Assembly (NCBI GenBank): GCA_028554795.2
Contig: CM068830.1
Coordinates: 49,156,855-49,220,854, forward strand
Length of the DNA: 64,000 nucleotides
Direction: 5' to 3'
DNA from: Sinohyriopsis cumingii
Taxonomy: Eukaryota; Mollusca; Bivalvia; Unionida; Unionidae
Shown: piece after piece, positions 19,057-29,744 of the stretch
How the letters are laid out: each line of letters begins with the position of its first letter
Numbering within the stretch: position 1 is the first letter of the stretch
Translations under genes and position numbers: made by a program
The notes under the pieces: generated by a model
What the model saw: the letters and a program-made list of their open reading frames with translations, nothing else
The model's database searches: none
Told to the model about the DNA's origin: nothing

Positions 19057-19979
19057 GTATCTTCGGGGACTATTTGTAATTCTTCTTTGGTAAATCCGCG
19101 TTGAGGCGCTAACGAATCTAGGATATAAATTGCCGGTCTTCCTGACGATGTTGTTACGGCGGATATTTTGTGAGTTGTAACGCTCCAGGTTGGGTCGGTT
19201 GCTCTTTTTCTGCCTCCTTCAGCCTCGCCTTCTTTATACAAATACCTGACTGTGACGCTACCTAGTACAGGCTGAATTGTGGAATCTCGCTTTAGTGGTA
19301 TATTCGATTTTGTAATTGCAATTGCGGATTTCATTGCTATTGTTCGAGTTATTTCGTTATTTAGCGCGTTAATCACATGAGGCAATCTTGATACCCAATC
19401 GTGAGATCGATTATCCTGAATAAATTCACGCGCGTACTGGTATCCAAATAATCGTTCTGCGAGCGTTTTGTTGAATCTTTCGACGATAGCTTGATTGCGA
19501 TGAACACCTACGATACCGCGTCGGATTTTAACGTTATTTTTTTTCATCAATGAAGTAACCGCACCAAGAAATTCTCGACCTGGATCAACCTGGAGAAGAT
19601 TCGGCCATATCAACGGGGATCGTGAGTAAATTTCGTTAAATGCCTTTGCAATTTCCGTTGCTGTTTTATTCGATAACGGCTCCGCTTCTTTATACCTGCT
19701 AGCGATATCAACGATGGTCAGGACATATTTATATGTGACTCCGTCAACGGTATCGTGAGGAAGAAACATTAGATCCGCTTGATGGACCTCATTAGGGACA
19801 CTGACGGTGAAACTCGCATACGGTATTTTTTTAGGTGGAGGAAGATATATTTGCCAAATTGCCTGTTTCGATAGCCACGATTCAGCGATGGATTGTTTTA
19901 CTTTAGCAGCTTTGGCGAGTTTGGCTATCGCTGATTTTCCTCGCCAGAATCCTCGCGGAGAATAATATATCTGCTCCAT
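19029..19979 (-). CDS. DDE integrase (retroviral-type), E1
   Basis: 316 aa, intact. An amino-terminal helical region (SPRGFWRGKSAIAKLAKAAKV) leads into an rve core: Asp in VHQADLMF, Asp in LLQVDPGREF, Glu in AIVERFNKTLAE. The carboxyl region (GSVTVRYLYKEGE...QRGFTKEELQIVPEDTQLP) resembles the small beta-barrel seen in Polinton integrases. No chromodomain, unlike E3. Its 3' end overlaps the end of the polymerase-helicase gene by 28 bp on the other strand. It should recognise AAGCAGC ends and make 5- or 6-bp staggered cuts. Confidence 0.9.
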   Translation of the reverse strand: MEQIYYSPRGFWRGKSAIAKLAKAAKVKQSIAESWLSKQAIWQIYLPPPKKIPYASFTVSVPNEVHQADLMFLPHDTVDGVTYKYVLTIVDIASRYKEAEPLSNKTATEIAKAFNEIYSRSPLIWPNLLQVDPGREFLGAVTSLMKKNNVKIRRGIVGVHRNQAIVERFNKTLAERLFGYQYAREFIQDNRSHDWVSRLPHVINALNNEITRTIAMKSAIAITKSNIPLKRDSTIQPVLGSVTVRYLYKEGEAEGGRKRATDPTWSVTTHKISAVTTSSGRPAIYILDSLAPQRGFTKEELQIVPEDTQLPPASLM

Positions 19980-19980
19980 A

Positions 19981-20316
19981 TTATTTACCAGCGCCGAATA
20001 CTAATTTACCTTTCATCGCGCCTTTTATCAACCAGGATGCCAATTTTTCTTTGAAACTTTTATCAGGAATCGCGTCTAGTGCGTGAATTAGCTTGATATC
20101 AGCGAGATGCCTTTGTTGTAAATCTCCGCTGCGATATGCAAGATCGTGGTAGTAACAAGCTTCATCGATGGCGTTTACCGGATTTTCGCCTTGATTTGGT
20201 TGGTTATTATCGTCGAGTCTGATATCGAGTCTCGTTCCGGGTCCACAATAATTGTACCCTGGTAGATGCTTCTCTCCGGGATATTTCGCCCAGGGCAGCC
20301 CAGGTAGATTTTTCAT
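19981..20316 (-). CDS. Stand-alone parvovirus-type phospholipase A2 (E1)
   Basis: 111 aa. The calcium-binding loop is NYCGPGTRLD and the catalytic helix is DEACYYHDLAY, the signature of the parvovirus VP1 phospholipase domain. In parvoviruses it sits at the amino end of a capsid protein and opens the endosome; here it is a separate small gene between integrase and zinc ribbon. It overlaps the zinc-ribbon gene by ATGA. Related domains are common in cnidarian and mollusc Polinton-like elements. Virion packaging is inferred. Confidence 0.85.
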   Translation of the reverse strand: MKNLPGLPWAKYPGEKHLPGYNYCGPGTRLDIRLDDNNQPNQGENPVNAIDEACYYHDLAYRSGDLQQRHLADIKLIHALDAIPDKSFKEKLASWLIKGAMKGKLVFGAGK

Positions 20317-20486
20317 GGAGGCGGCAATGTCTCCTCCGGTTCTAGTTTTTTTTTTACAAATCTGAACTTGCGCGTCTTACAAACTTCACATTCTCCTGCA
20401 ATTGCGTTCCTGTTGTTGCGTGTAACGATTTCGGTTGGATTTATCGTAGCTGTGTGCTTGCGGCACTTCACACAATATAGATCCAT
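20313..20486 (-). CDS. DUF5679-like zinc ribbon (E1)
   Basis: 57 aa if started at MDLYCVKCRKHT (20486), the conserved start. Two CxxC pairs (CVKC and CEVC) with AIAGECEVCKTRKFRF form a zinc ribbon typical of DUF5679. Its stop overlaps the phospholipase start (ATGA), suggesting one transcript. The start codon overlaps an ATG of the divergent ATPase gene. Function unknown. Confidence 0.8.
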   Translation of the reverse strand: MDLYCVKCRKHTATINPTEIVTRNNRNAIAGECEVCKTRKFRFVKKKLEPEETLPPP

Positions 20487-20499
20487 GTATTTTAGTAAC

Positions 20500-21150
20500 A
20501 TGAATGTAATTGATTTTTCAGCCACGAAACGACGCGAGCAAGTGAAACATCATGCGGTATTACCGAATTCGATTAGAATGATAATCATCGGTCCATCTGG
20601 ATCTGGTAAAACGCAATTGTTATTGAATTTGATCATGCGATGGCTGAAATGGGATAAATTGTACTTGGTTGCACCATCCGTGGACGATCAACGTTGTTAC
20701 CAAGTGCTAAAAGAATTCAGTGACAATACCGATGAGGGCACAATCGAATTCATCACAGACATCAATGAAGCTCCATCCGTGGAAAATTTGGACGGTGATA
20801 TTAATAATCTTGTTGTTTTCGACGATGTTATGCTGGACAAGCAAACTAATCCGGCCAGAATATTTTCGCGTGGCAGACACAAAAACACCGATGTTATTTA
20901 CGTGACACAGAGATATACGCAGATTCCAAAGGTGATTAGGGACAATTGCAATATTTTATCGGTATTCAATGGCGTGGACACGCACACGCTGAGAAATATT
21001 CATCAGACCTGGTGCAACGGCGACATGGATATAAATAAGTTTAAAAATTTGTTCAGCCGCGCTCAGGCAACGCCGCATGGTTTCATCACGATAAATCTTC
21101 ATGATCCACGAAGTCGGTATCGAATTGGTCTTGATCAAATTTATTCATGA
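20500..21150 (+). CDS. A32/FtsK-type genome-packaging ATPase (E1)
   Basis: 216 aa from MNVIDFSAT; an in-frame ATG at 20485 overlaps the divergent start, so 20500 is preferred. Walker A IIGPSGSGKTQLLL, Walker B NNLVVFDDVMLD, sensor-like VIYVTQRYTQIPKVIRDN, conserved end RYRIGLDQIY. Intact. Polintons, adintoviruses and large DNA viruses use this ATPase to load DNA. Last gene before the right TIR. Confidence 0.9.
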   Translation: MNVIDFSATKRREQVKHHAVLPNSIRMIIIGPSGSGKTQLLLNLIMRWLKWDKLYLVAPSVDDQRCYQVLKEFSDNTDEGTIEFITDINEAPSVENLDGDINNLVVFDDVMLDKQTNPARIFSRGRHKNTDVIYVTQRYTQIPKVIRDNCNILSVFNGVDTHTLRNIHQTWCNGDMDINKFKNLFSRAQATPHGFITINLHDPRSRYRIGLDQIYS

Positions 21151-21165
21151 AAAAGCAGCCCCACC

Positions 21166-21393
21166 ATGCAACAAAAAACAAAAATTATTCCCTGACATTT
21201 ATTTTTTCTGTCTCGAACGCTATATTTACTAACACACACGGCGCGACCAACCGATGCACTCGGTCTGAAATGCATGAAAATTGATCTCCGTAGAAGGCCG
21301 TAAAAATGAAATCCGAGGCTTCTACGGAGAAAGTTCGCGTAGGAAGGTTTATTTGGTCTGGAAACTAAGGTCTGTTAAACTTCCCTGCTGCTT
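21166..21393 (-). repeat. E1 right terminal inverted repeat
   Basis: Reverse complement of 6388-6623, about three substitutions in the outer 205 bp and small indels at the inner end. Contains the CTCCGTAGAA hairpin at 21286-21329. Confidence 0.93.
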
Positions 21394-21398
21394 ACAAT
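21394..21398. repeat. E1 target-site duplication, right copy (ACAAT)
   Basis: Matches 6383-6387. On the minus strand the E2 polymerase codons run GFAGI here and resume at VSFEF on the left side, so the E1 insertion interrupts one open frame. Confidence 0.9.
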
Positions 21399-22763
21399 GC
21401 CAGCGAATCCGGTTAGATCAAAATCAGGTAGTGGACCATTTACCGATACTCTTGTCATCTCGTTTGTGGGATTTCGAAATCTTTTTAAATATCCAGAACA
21501 ATCTCCCAACCCAAGAAAACTTCCCGGATAACACGTTACCAAATCAACCGAGATAACGTCACTGTAATTATACCTAGTATTCCACAATCTACCGTGTCCG
21601 TATTCACAGCAACTTAATTGTATGTCTTCGAGAAATTTAAATCGTCTTGGCTTCCACGAATTTTTCTCTCTTGCAAAGTGAGCTACAAATGATGGAACTG
21701 TAAAACAATTATTTATTAGTTGCTCAGTATTCTCTGTTAACAATTTCTGCGCAAGATTTTTCATTTCTTCATGAAGAGATTCTTTACAATATATTTCGCC
21801 GTTAGGTCGTACAAATTGATTATATTTTTTATCATCTGAACTCTTAAATAGCCATACTGATACAGGATCGTTTATACTTATTTCTTGAATAAATCAAACA
21901 TGTCTCCGCGGAAAATCTTATAGTCCGATCTCGTGGAAATATTGTAACTGCGCTGGTCCACGCGTGCGCATTATGATCAATAATTTCAATTGGAGCTCCT
22001 CTCGATTTATTCTTTGAGTCATATAAAATCTCCCCGGTAATCGTTTTTACTATTGTTGAAAATTGTAATTTATTTCCTAACTCGGCGACATCATTTATTG
22101 TAGCTCCGGTATCCTTGACCGATTCGGCCCAATTGTTTATCAGTGAACGTCGTAAATCCGTTAATCCATTTCCACCAATCGCATTTGTAAAATGTTCAAT
22201 TACTCGCTCGGTTACACAATTCAACTTTGAAAATCTCATTGGTGCAAGATCATTAATGTTGGGTTTATAATTTAGCTGATAAATTCCATAAACAATCGGT
22301 GTTATAGGATACCCTCGCACGTAATATGGTCTGTCAATACCAGTCAGTAATCCTTGCTTGGAATGTTTACTTAACACAGCGGTTTTTCCATTAGCATGGA
22401 CAGGGTCACGTTTGTCACGGATAATCCACTCAGCGGAATCTGTTTCTGATAATACAATAACTTTATTCTGAAAAAATATTTCTGATCGTTGATATAATCG
22501 ATAATTGTTTTCGCCCGCGTATCCTTCATTGTAGCATCAATGACATCGTCGACACCTTTGGTGTCACGTATAATTTTTAATGTCGGCCATGTACGAGATG
22601 CCTCATCATCACGAAATTCGTTTTTAGCATCCCTGATAATATTAATCAGATTATTCGTCGGATCAGTCAGAATTCGTCTCCACTAGTCAGGAGTTATTCT
22701 GTCAAAATCGAATCTGGAAGTTTTCCACGGCTCGATTGTAGATAATCTCTCAAACTCTTCCAT
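21399..22763 (-). pseudogene. 5' part of polymerase-helicase gene (E2), split by E1
   Basis: Begins MEEFERLSTIEPW at 22763. Recognisable blocks in changing frames: GLLTGIDRPYYVRGYP and NCVTERVIEHFTNA (21.85-22.38 kb), then FTVPSFVAHFAREKNSW, YGHGRLWNTRYN and motif A ISVDLVTCYPGSFLG (21.4-21.76 kb). It aligns with residues 1 to about 430 of the E1 protein, and then the E1 insertion cuts it. Stops near 22690 and 22380, and a frame change near 21800. Confidence 0.85.
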
Positions 22764-22814
22764 ATTATTTTTCAGATAAGTATTTAAATAAAAAATATTA
22801 TATATATATATATT

Positions 22815-23030
22815 ATGACTCAAATAAGAAATCAATGCAGGTGGTTAATGGTAGGGTCTTCAACTCCATGTAACAAATCCTACGTAAATGAATTCTGCGG
22901 TCAACATTTGCAAAGTGTAAGTAGGGTGATTCTTGGTCCACAACCGTGTTTACGGTGTGGTCTTGGAGTTAGAGGGAAGACACAGCTGTGTGCGCGTTGA
23001 TGTGGTAAGAAATATAGAGAGTTAAAATGA
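22815..23030 (+). pseudogene. Small cysteine-rich zinc protein (E2)
   Basis: Starts MTQIRNQCRWLMVGSSTPCN; keeps the cysteine spacing of E1 (CNKSYVNEFCGQH, CLRCGLGVRGKTQLC) and then hits a stop at 22998. The homologous tail (CGKKYREL) follows in frame, so one codon change ended it. Divergent from the polymerase gene as in E1. Confidence 0.8.
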
Positions 23031-23147
23031 TATATGATATAAAATAAAATAACAACCCTGTCATTGATAAGGTTATAATAACCCCTGGAAACTATATAGC
23101 CAGATTTGAAGATAAATTATAATTTAGACAAATAATATTATGTATAA

Positions 23148-23646
23148 ATGGAACAAAAAGAATTTGTCCGACATCCTACCATTAAAAATTATGAAACATC
23201 TCGTGATGGTGTAGTCAAAAACTGTCGACTGAAAAACCAGTTGGTGTTCTTGATAATACTGGTTATCTTAGATTCAACGCTGGGGAAAACAGGTATTACT
23301 GTCACAGGTTTGTGTCGAGGTTTTTCAAGGGGAGATCAAAGATGGTTTTGTGATCGATCATATTGACGGAGAAAATAACAACAACTCTTTACAGAATCTT
23401 CAATCTGTCACACAGATCGAGAATTTCAAGTTCGGAAATGCTGGGAAGTATGAAAGAATTTTTAGGAGAAGAGCCATCAAATAAAAAAAATATAGAGACC
23501 GGCAAAGAAATAATATTTCAGTCAATATATACAGCTGCAAGGTATTTCGTTATCTGCCAGCCTTCATTACAAAACGTCACAAATAAAATATATAAATCAG
23601 CGCTTTCTCAGAAGTATAAACAGCGGATTTTATTTTGTTATGTTTA
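23148..23646 (+). pseudogene. NUMOD4-HNH endonuclease (E2), frameshifted
   Basis: First frame: VRHPTIKNYETSRDGVVKN (NUMOD4). The HNH core is readable in another frame near 23340 (FVIDHIDGENNNNSLQNL), and the NUMOD1-like tail at about 23490-23560 (ETGKEIIFQSIYTAARYF). At least two frameshifts. Confidence 0.8.
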
Positions 23647-23648
23647 GA

Positions 23649-23722
23649 TACAGGCAATGAAGAGAGATAACTCTACCGCGGATATGTAACGCGGTTGATA
23701 GAGTTATTATTGTTTCCTGTAC
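23649..23722. repeat. Imperfect 74-bp palindrome in E2
   Basis: ATAACTCTA (23667) pairs with TAGAGTTAT (23699), CCGCG with CGCGG, and the outer TACAGG with CCTGTA. It sits just after the HNH remnant and has no counterpart in E1. It may be the end of a small foldback insertion or an RNA hairpin. Confidence 0.65.
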
Positions 23723-24439
23723 TGATTAACCGCCTCCTAGTTTCATTATCGTATAGTTGTATGCATATTGCGCTATTCTGGGCTATTATAGTTTCTCAAT
23801 GTATCATAAATGTACATGATGGCTGAAATAGGCTCACAGGTAAATTTTCATTCTTTCCTCGTTTAGTCAGTGTCTTTATTTTTTCTCTGTCCTTGATTTC
23901 AGAATACCTCTGCAAGAATTTTTTTTGTGGTAACGGTTCGACAAACATGGAAGTAAAATAACTATGGTCTATCTCAACAATCAGTCTGGCATCAGATGTC
24001 AGGGAAGTTCTATTTCAAGCCGTAACAGTTATCTCCGATTACTTTCCCCTTGATTTTATCAAGGACTGTCAGTACGGGCGGGTGTAATTGATTATTAAAA
24101 ATAAATAATATTTTTTTCACAGACAATATATTTGTTTTACTGAATCCATGCGGTTTTCTGGTTCATCTACATTTTTTCTGTGATTATAATTAAGAAAAAT
24201 TAAGAATATAAACAACAAATAAGTCACGCCTATCGCGTGAGCTATCTTTGAATTTCCAAGTATCAGTCAGCTTATATACTATAGGACCTGTTTTATTATT
24301 GGGTTCTACCAGAAACTCAAAAGATAAACACATCTTCCCGCATGTCAACACGTGGCGGGTGCCTTTTGCACTTTCCAGAGCTTGATTTGGGGGAAGGGTG
24401 TGCAAAATCTATTGTGCGTAGAAAATGACCCCGTGTCTG
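23723..24439. other. Non-coding insert in E2, no gene seen
   Basis: E1 has only 66 bp between its HNH gene and its 121-aa gene, while E2 has 1.4 kb. This part is AT-rich with no conserved frame; it must be later inserted or expanded DNA. Confidence 0.6.
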
Positions 24440-25010
24440 TTTGCACCCTCCTATATGTGTTGTGCTGTCCTTACTGTAAATAGTGTAAATACCTTACTGT
24501 AAATACTATAAATACTACATGTTGTGCCGTCCTTAGTGAAAATACTGTAAATACTATATGTGTTGTGCCGTCCTTAGAATTAAGGTTTACTGTATCCTTC
24601 TGGACTTGCTATGATGTATATGACACCCCAGGAGTTCACATAGGAAGATTGTACCGTCCTCCTTAGAATTAAGATTTATGTGTTGTGCTGTCCTTGGGAA
24701 ACACGCCCTCTTAAGTCTGCAAGAATGTTGTTTGACAGGTTAGGTTCTCACATAGGGGTTTGTGTCGTCCTCCTTAGAATTAAGATTTATGTGTTGTGTC
24801 GTCCTCCACTAAACACGCCCTCTTGAGTCTGCTAGACTGTTATTTGACAGGTCAGGGGCTGACATGGGGGTTGTGTTTCGTGTGCCCCTGAGCCTGATAG
24901 GATGACATATGGACACACTAGAGTTCACATGGGGTTGTGCCGTCTTTAGTGTAAAAAAAAACAAACACACCCTTCTGGACTTGCTAGGATGTCATATGGG
25001 GACCGTAGAT
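24440..25010. repeat. Degenerate tandem repeats in E2
   Basis: TGTTGTGCCGTCCTTAG-type units recur at least eight times, together with CCTTAGAATTAAG, ACACGCCCTCTTGAGTCTGC and TTCACATAGGGG blocks, at spacings from about 55 to 120 bp. Looks like a minisatellite that expanded inside the dead element. Confidence 0.75.
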
Positions 25011-25059
25011 GATTCACTTAGGGGTGTAAAATATTTTTCTTTTAAATATATATTATATA

Positions 25060-25450
25060 CTGTATAATGAATTAGGAAAATATCAATATTTATTTCTGCT
25101 ATTAAAAAATTAGAAAAATACGGCATAAATATATCTGATTAACTAAATTCTTGAAAAAACTATTTCTGATTTTGAAACATTGCAAGAACGTTAGGAGGAG
25201 GGAGGATATACGTTGCCATTGAAATACAGATTCGAAAAGAAAATTCAGACGGCGATGTTTCAATCGTTAGCCATGGTAAAAGAAAATGAGGTGAGGGAAT
25301 TTGCCCCTCCCCCCCCCCCCGCAGTAGAAAAAATTAAATTAAATCAGAATTATCTCGTCAATACGAAGCAAAAAAGACAATTAATACTCGTGTGAGACAA
25401 CTAAGAAAAATTATGTCAGAAACTGTTAGTGGTAATAAAAATGAAAGTTA
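25060..25450 (+). pseudogene. Helical 121-aa protein homologue (E2)
   Basis: Segment YRFEKKIQTAMFQSLAMV matches the centre of the E1 protein at 14763-15128, and an upstream frame shows AIKKLEKYGINIS. A C-run (25307-25320) and stops break it. Confidence 0.7.
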
Positions 25451-25627
25451 GACTCATTCGTGGAAATGAAAGTGAAAGTATGTCAGATTTGGGACCATTT
25501 GTCATTTAAAAAAATATCCACCTTGACTGTCAAGGACGGAGATTTTTAAATTTTTTTTTGCTGTTTTAAAATATGTGCTGTTCCTATTACCTTCACCACC
25601 GACCAATTTTCAATAAAATATTTTTTC

Positions 25628-25765
25628 TTCTGATTTTTCGTGAAATCTGTCAGATTTGCACGTTTTTGACCACCCAACTAGTTATCAAAATTACAAAATC
25701 GGTCGATTTGCACGATTTTGACTACCCAACTACCTATCAAAATTACAAAATCGGTCAGATTTTCA
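25628..25765. repeat. Two-and-a-half 53-bp tandem repeats (E2)
   Basis: TATCAAAATTACAAAATCGG occurs twice 53 bp apart, with flanking GACTACCCAACTA and a partial third unit upstream. It lies in the 3' spacer between the small gene and penton remnant. Confidence 0.8.
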
Positions 25766-25934
25766 ACAGAAAATAACATTTTTATAATATTATTATGAAT
25801 CTGAGCGACAGTTACAGAAAGACTTCGTCAATGATAATTTCAAAGTATGTACTATTCCCCTGATTAAAACAACGGAGATAACACGACGAGGAAATTTTTG
25901 AAAATCGTAGATTTTTACGATTTCACGTATAAAT

Positions 25935-27345
25935 TCAGACTCAACGTTTTATTTCTTAGGTCAATCAAGTTGCCGGACTGGTCATTTAGTCTGAAATTTA
26001 TTCTTCATAAGCGCGGATTATGACACCGTATATAAACGGGACTCATTGGCTCTTGCACAATGAAAGATCCAGGTGGGACTTGCGGGGTAAAAGTATATAA
26101 GGTATATCCTTGCTGTACCTGAGATGATATTTTTGTGTTTGCCTGATAGCTTCCATCAATTGCATCACAGACGAGGTTGACCGCGATCGTCGATGCTATA
26201 TTTACAATTCCCGGAGATACATGGCTGCCTGTCCCGTTGGGATCATTGTTGTGTCGGAGAATGTTTTCTTGGGACGGAAATATCTTTCTTCCCTCGGCGT
26301 GTATTTTAGGGTAAACTTATTGACGATATCATTGACGGATTTTTTTAACTCGTCTACGTTATACCCGGGAAATTTAATTTGGGACATTAGCTTCTGTTAT
26401 CTTATATTCATCAAAAAATTACTGTCTAAAGTGATTACCATATATGTCGTGAGTATAATTAATTGTTTCCTGAATTACTCGTTGGTTAATATATTCCATG
26501 TCGGAAACAAGTTAATTTAATATTTCTACTTATTTAATGATTTCCTCGCGTGAAATTGTTATATCAAAAAGATGTTCTTGGAAACTTTTCCGTAGTTTTT
26601 CTCGTTGTGTTTTATGTTCTTGATTAATAACTCTGAAATATCAAACAATTTCATCTAGGCAAATAAATGTAAATTCAGTTCCATCATGTTTATGAAAACA
26701 CCAAACTGCAAACCCCTTGCCCTTATAGGTAAACCCGCCAACCCAAGCTGCATCTTTTATATCAAGTAAATGTTTTTTATATTATGGGGCAACTTCGTAG
26801 TATGATTGTTTGTCCGAAGTAAAATACTCTTCACTCTTCTTTGGGTTCTGGTAACTGCGGAGGCAACGGCGGGACAACATCAGGTCATCCTAGCACAGAT
26901 CTGATTGATGACTGATAAATATCCACGGCGTAATCTGGAGAATTTATCTCGATGGCCGCAAGCAGCGTTGGTTCATAAAATTTTATTGCTATCTTGGATT
27001 CCTTTCCTGTATTTTTTTTTTATTCTACGCGCAAATTCATCATTGATCTGCTCTATTTGATCTCTTCCGGTTGGTATCCCAACAACGTTCCAGCCACGGG
27101 TGCCATCTGGTTTATATTGGTTGGCAAACACCAGCGAATTATTTGATTGTAATCCACCGAATGATTTCGACCGGATATTTGGCCAACTGTTGTATACTCA
27201 CAACTGCGCAAAGACGATCTCGCTTACCGTAATCGCAGTTGGAAAATTAATACTGAATTCAGGGTTAGTGGAGTTTACTGTTATCATTGTGGTTTTTCCG
27301 CGGACTGGTATTTGCGGCTATCTGCTGAAGTAGATCGGTCATTAT
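25935..27345 (-). pseudogene. Penton-like protein (E2), heavily broken
   Basis: Readable blocks on the minus strand: near 27.1-27.3 kb a jelly-roll start (YNSWPNIRSKSFGGLQSNNS), KFPGYNVDELKKSV at 26.35 kb, and the carboxyl end near 25.95 kb. Followed at 25901-25915 by a mini-hairpin like that of E1. Many stops. Confidence 0.75.
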
Positions 27346-27733
27346 TTCAACCGTCATTTTCAAATGGTGGTTTTCTAAATCAATTACTTCATTGTATATC
27401 TTAACCATTATGGCAAAATCGAAATCTGATATCGTTGTGTCGTCAAGGCTGGATGATATCAGCGCGATAATTTCGAGTACGCCTTTGTTTCCGCGTGTAA
27501 CCGCGTGATATAATCGTGCAATTTTGTACTCGCGCACGTGGATATCTTTTTCGCTATAACATTAAAACCCCAGCAATTGCTGCTGCTGATGGAACACATA
27601 TTGTTGCTATTGCTACCGTTAGCGGAGTCAGCGCAGATAATACTACCCCGGTGGACGCAACGAGTGTAGATACCGAGTATACTACAACATCGATGGCAAC
27701 TACACGTATACTTGTCAATGATGGTTTTTAACG
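27265..27733 (-). pseudogene. Two-helix membrane protein (E2)
   Basis: The 3' half is open (NKGVLEIIALISSSLDDTTISDFDFAIMVKIYNEV), aligning with SSLLSESLNDGVISDLEFSMMVNIYSEI of E1. The upstream membrane segments are readable in another frame (27.54-27.73 kb). It overlaps the penton remnant as in E1. Confidence 0.7.
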
Positions 27734-27737
27734 CTGA

Positions 27738-28800
27738 TTAAAATTCACGTACTTGATCATATCTAAATTTTTTAACTTCCATTATACCTAACACAGTAAC
27801 CAATTGAGGTGTTTCAGCAACAAATTCCAGACACCACCAGTAAGATGTTGCGGTTAATTTTTTATCATCTGTTTCCAGTATAAATGTCTCTTCGTTCCCG
27901 CTATTTAGCACAAAAGACACAACCCCGGAAAACTTTTCAGTTGAATGCCGCCAGGAATATGTAGTGTATATACTAAATTTTTCAGCGCTGAACACAGACA
28001 ACCTGTACACACCAGTGACTTCTGCGGTATGTTTGATAGTATTATTTTGCTGCGACCATGTTGTGACCCGGATGACACTGTGTATACACGTTGGTAATCT
28101 GTTTATGAGGAATTTTAATCAGATTAATTTTTTTTAACGATATCATGAATTCCACTTACGATATCTTCTTGTGTTTTCTTAATTGTATCAATGTTTGTCT
28201 TGATATCAGAGAGTTTCATGTCAGCGGTCAATGGAGTACCAAAGAAAACATCTGCGATTTCATCAATTTTTCTAAAATTTCTACGAAGATTCGTGAACAT
28301 ATGTACATGAACGTCATACTCGGCCCGTAACGTGGATAATTTATTATCTACGGTGCTGTTGTTAACGTCCACATATTTTTTTGTTTTCGCGTCTTCGTCG
28401 GATGTTGGCTGTCTTAAAACCACTATATTATTTCCGTTCATGCTGAGTTCACCTGTCATTGTGTCCCCGGTATTCTTCAAGCGATTAGCAAAGCTTCTTG
28501 CAATTTCATTCATCTCTGATGGTTGTAAACGATATACTTGAATCTCTGATTCTTCCACCGTCCGTAAATACTGGAATGTTATCCGTGACCGCACCGAGAA
28601 CTCGTCGAACTATATCATTCCATTTGATATTGCTCGTTTTCAAAACACCGTATCTGTCCTGAAAAACAACAACCTCATACCGGTCAACTCCAGCCAGGTT
28701 CATGAGATAATTAAGATCGTCTTTTGTCGCGTAATGTGACAAATCTATGTCAGATTTTTTTACTCGCAGTAATACCACCGAGGGATCTTCCGTAAATATC
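27738..28800 (-). pseudogene. Fibre-like protein (E2) with phage-tail-fibre-type shaft
   Basis: Amino part SHYATKDDLNYLMNLAGVDRYEVVVFQDRYGVLKTSNI matches E1 (start near 28795, frames mixed). The shaft has GDTMTGELSMNGNNIVVLRQ and PTSDEDAKTKKYVDV, a pattern well known from phage tail fibres, then a coiled coil (TLRAEYDVHVHMF...). The head is at 27738-28010 (YRLSVFSAEKFSIYTTYSWRHS). The repeated coiled-coil shaft of E1 is absent. Several frameshifts. Confidence 0.7.
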
Positions 28801-28829
28801 TACTATTATTCCTTTCTCCGTTTTTCCAA

Positions 28830-29700
28830 ATGGGGATCTAAATCAATGATCTCTCAAACTGTTGACTTGTATAATTGTGCACAACTTTGTGAGGTGGTAA
28901 TGATAATTTTAATACAGACTTGAGTACAGCAATCGCTACACGTCCGCATGTTGGCGGATCGGTTAATTTTTGTGTTGGTAGCGTTGAGTACCAAACCACT
29001 ACTTGCAGCGGCGTAACATACTTGATAAATTTCTTTGGTGGATCTAACCCATACGAATCTAAACAAACAATTCCACGAGGGTCAATCGCGTATAATGCCC
29101 AATGAGTTCCAGGTCCATTGCTGTTATCGAGGTTAATAATACCGGTTTCAGCGCTATTTGGTCGTTGTGATAATTGATCTCGCATAAAAGCACCTCTGAA
29201 GTTTTTTTATTTTTAGTTGTTTAGCAGCATCAAGTAAATCAAAATTTGACAACGGTGTAAAACCCCATTGTGAGTTCAACGTAGTGTTCCCAGAAGCCTC
29301 CGACCCTTTCCTCGATAAATTCTGGGAAGTCTTAAGCCCTTTCCTGTTGCCTTTTTAATGCCATTCCAGCAGCTGTTCCAACAGCACCCAACTCGGCCGC
29401 TTTCGCGACAGCTGGGGCAGCAGCAGCTATCAGCGCTGGTATTGCTGCGAGAAGTGGAAATATACCGCCTGTCTTAGCAGTATCGCTAATGGCACCGGAT
29501 GAAAGTTTAAGTCGTATTCCGGTCTTGGATTGTTTGGCTTTATTGAAATGTTTAAACTGACGTTCTGTCAACGACAGTTTATTTTCACCGCCTGTGATTT
29601 GATTGTGCCTTAGCGTTATTGTGGTCCCACATTTTTTCTGATGTGGATTGTAGCTTCTTCCTGACCAGGAGTCAGACTAACACTAACATGATGGTGAGAC
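28830..29700 (-). pseudogene. pX-like plus adenain-type protease (E2)
   Basis: From MSHHHVSVSLTPGQ near 29700: pX-like repeats, hydrophobic GGIFPLLAAIPALIAAAAP (29.4 kb), then a frame change and the protease (GTHWALYAIDPRGIVCLDSYG, PPTCGRVA) at 28838-29185. The fused order matches E1, so the fusion predates their split. Confidence 0.8.
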
Positions 29701-29744
29701 ATTTTATAAAATACTCGTGTTTCTAAATAACTTGGATTAAAGAT

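Larger units (their letters stand above)
6388..21393 (+). mobile_element. Polinton/adintovirus-like element E1 (nested in E2)
   Basis: 15.0 kb bounded by near-identical TIRs (6388-6623 and 21166-21393) and a 5-bp or 6-bp target duplication. It carries about 16 tightly packed genes: seven structural genes rightward from 6681, a central block of leftward genes, the polymerase-helicase, then integrase, phospholipase, zinc ribbon and ATPase. Only four coding lesions were seen in the large genes, besides paired A-tract changes in the fibre. The TIRs differ at about three positions in the outer 205 bp, so insertion was recent compared with E2. Confidence 0.93.

Noticed and set aside
6388..21393. 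E1 and E2 as tandem copies from misassembly
   Set aside because: They differ strongly in protein sequence, have unrelated TIRs, opposite orientation and clear target duplications, so they are separate insertions.
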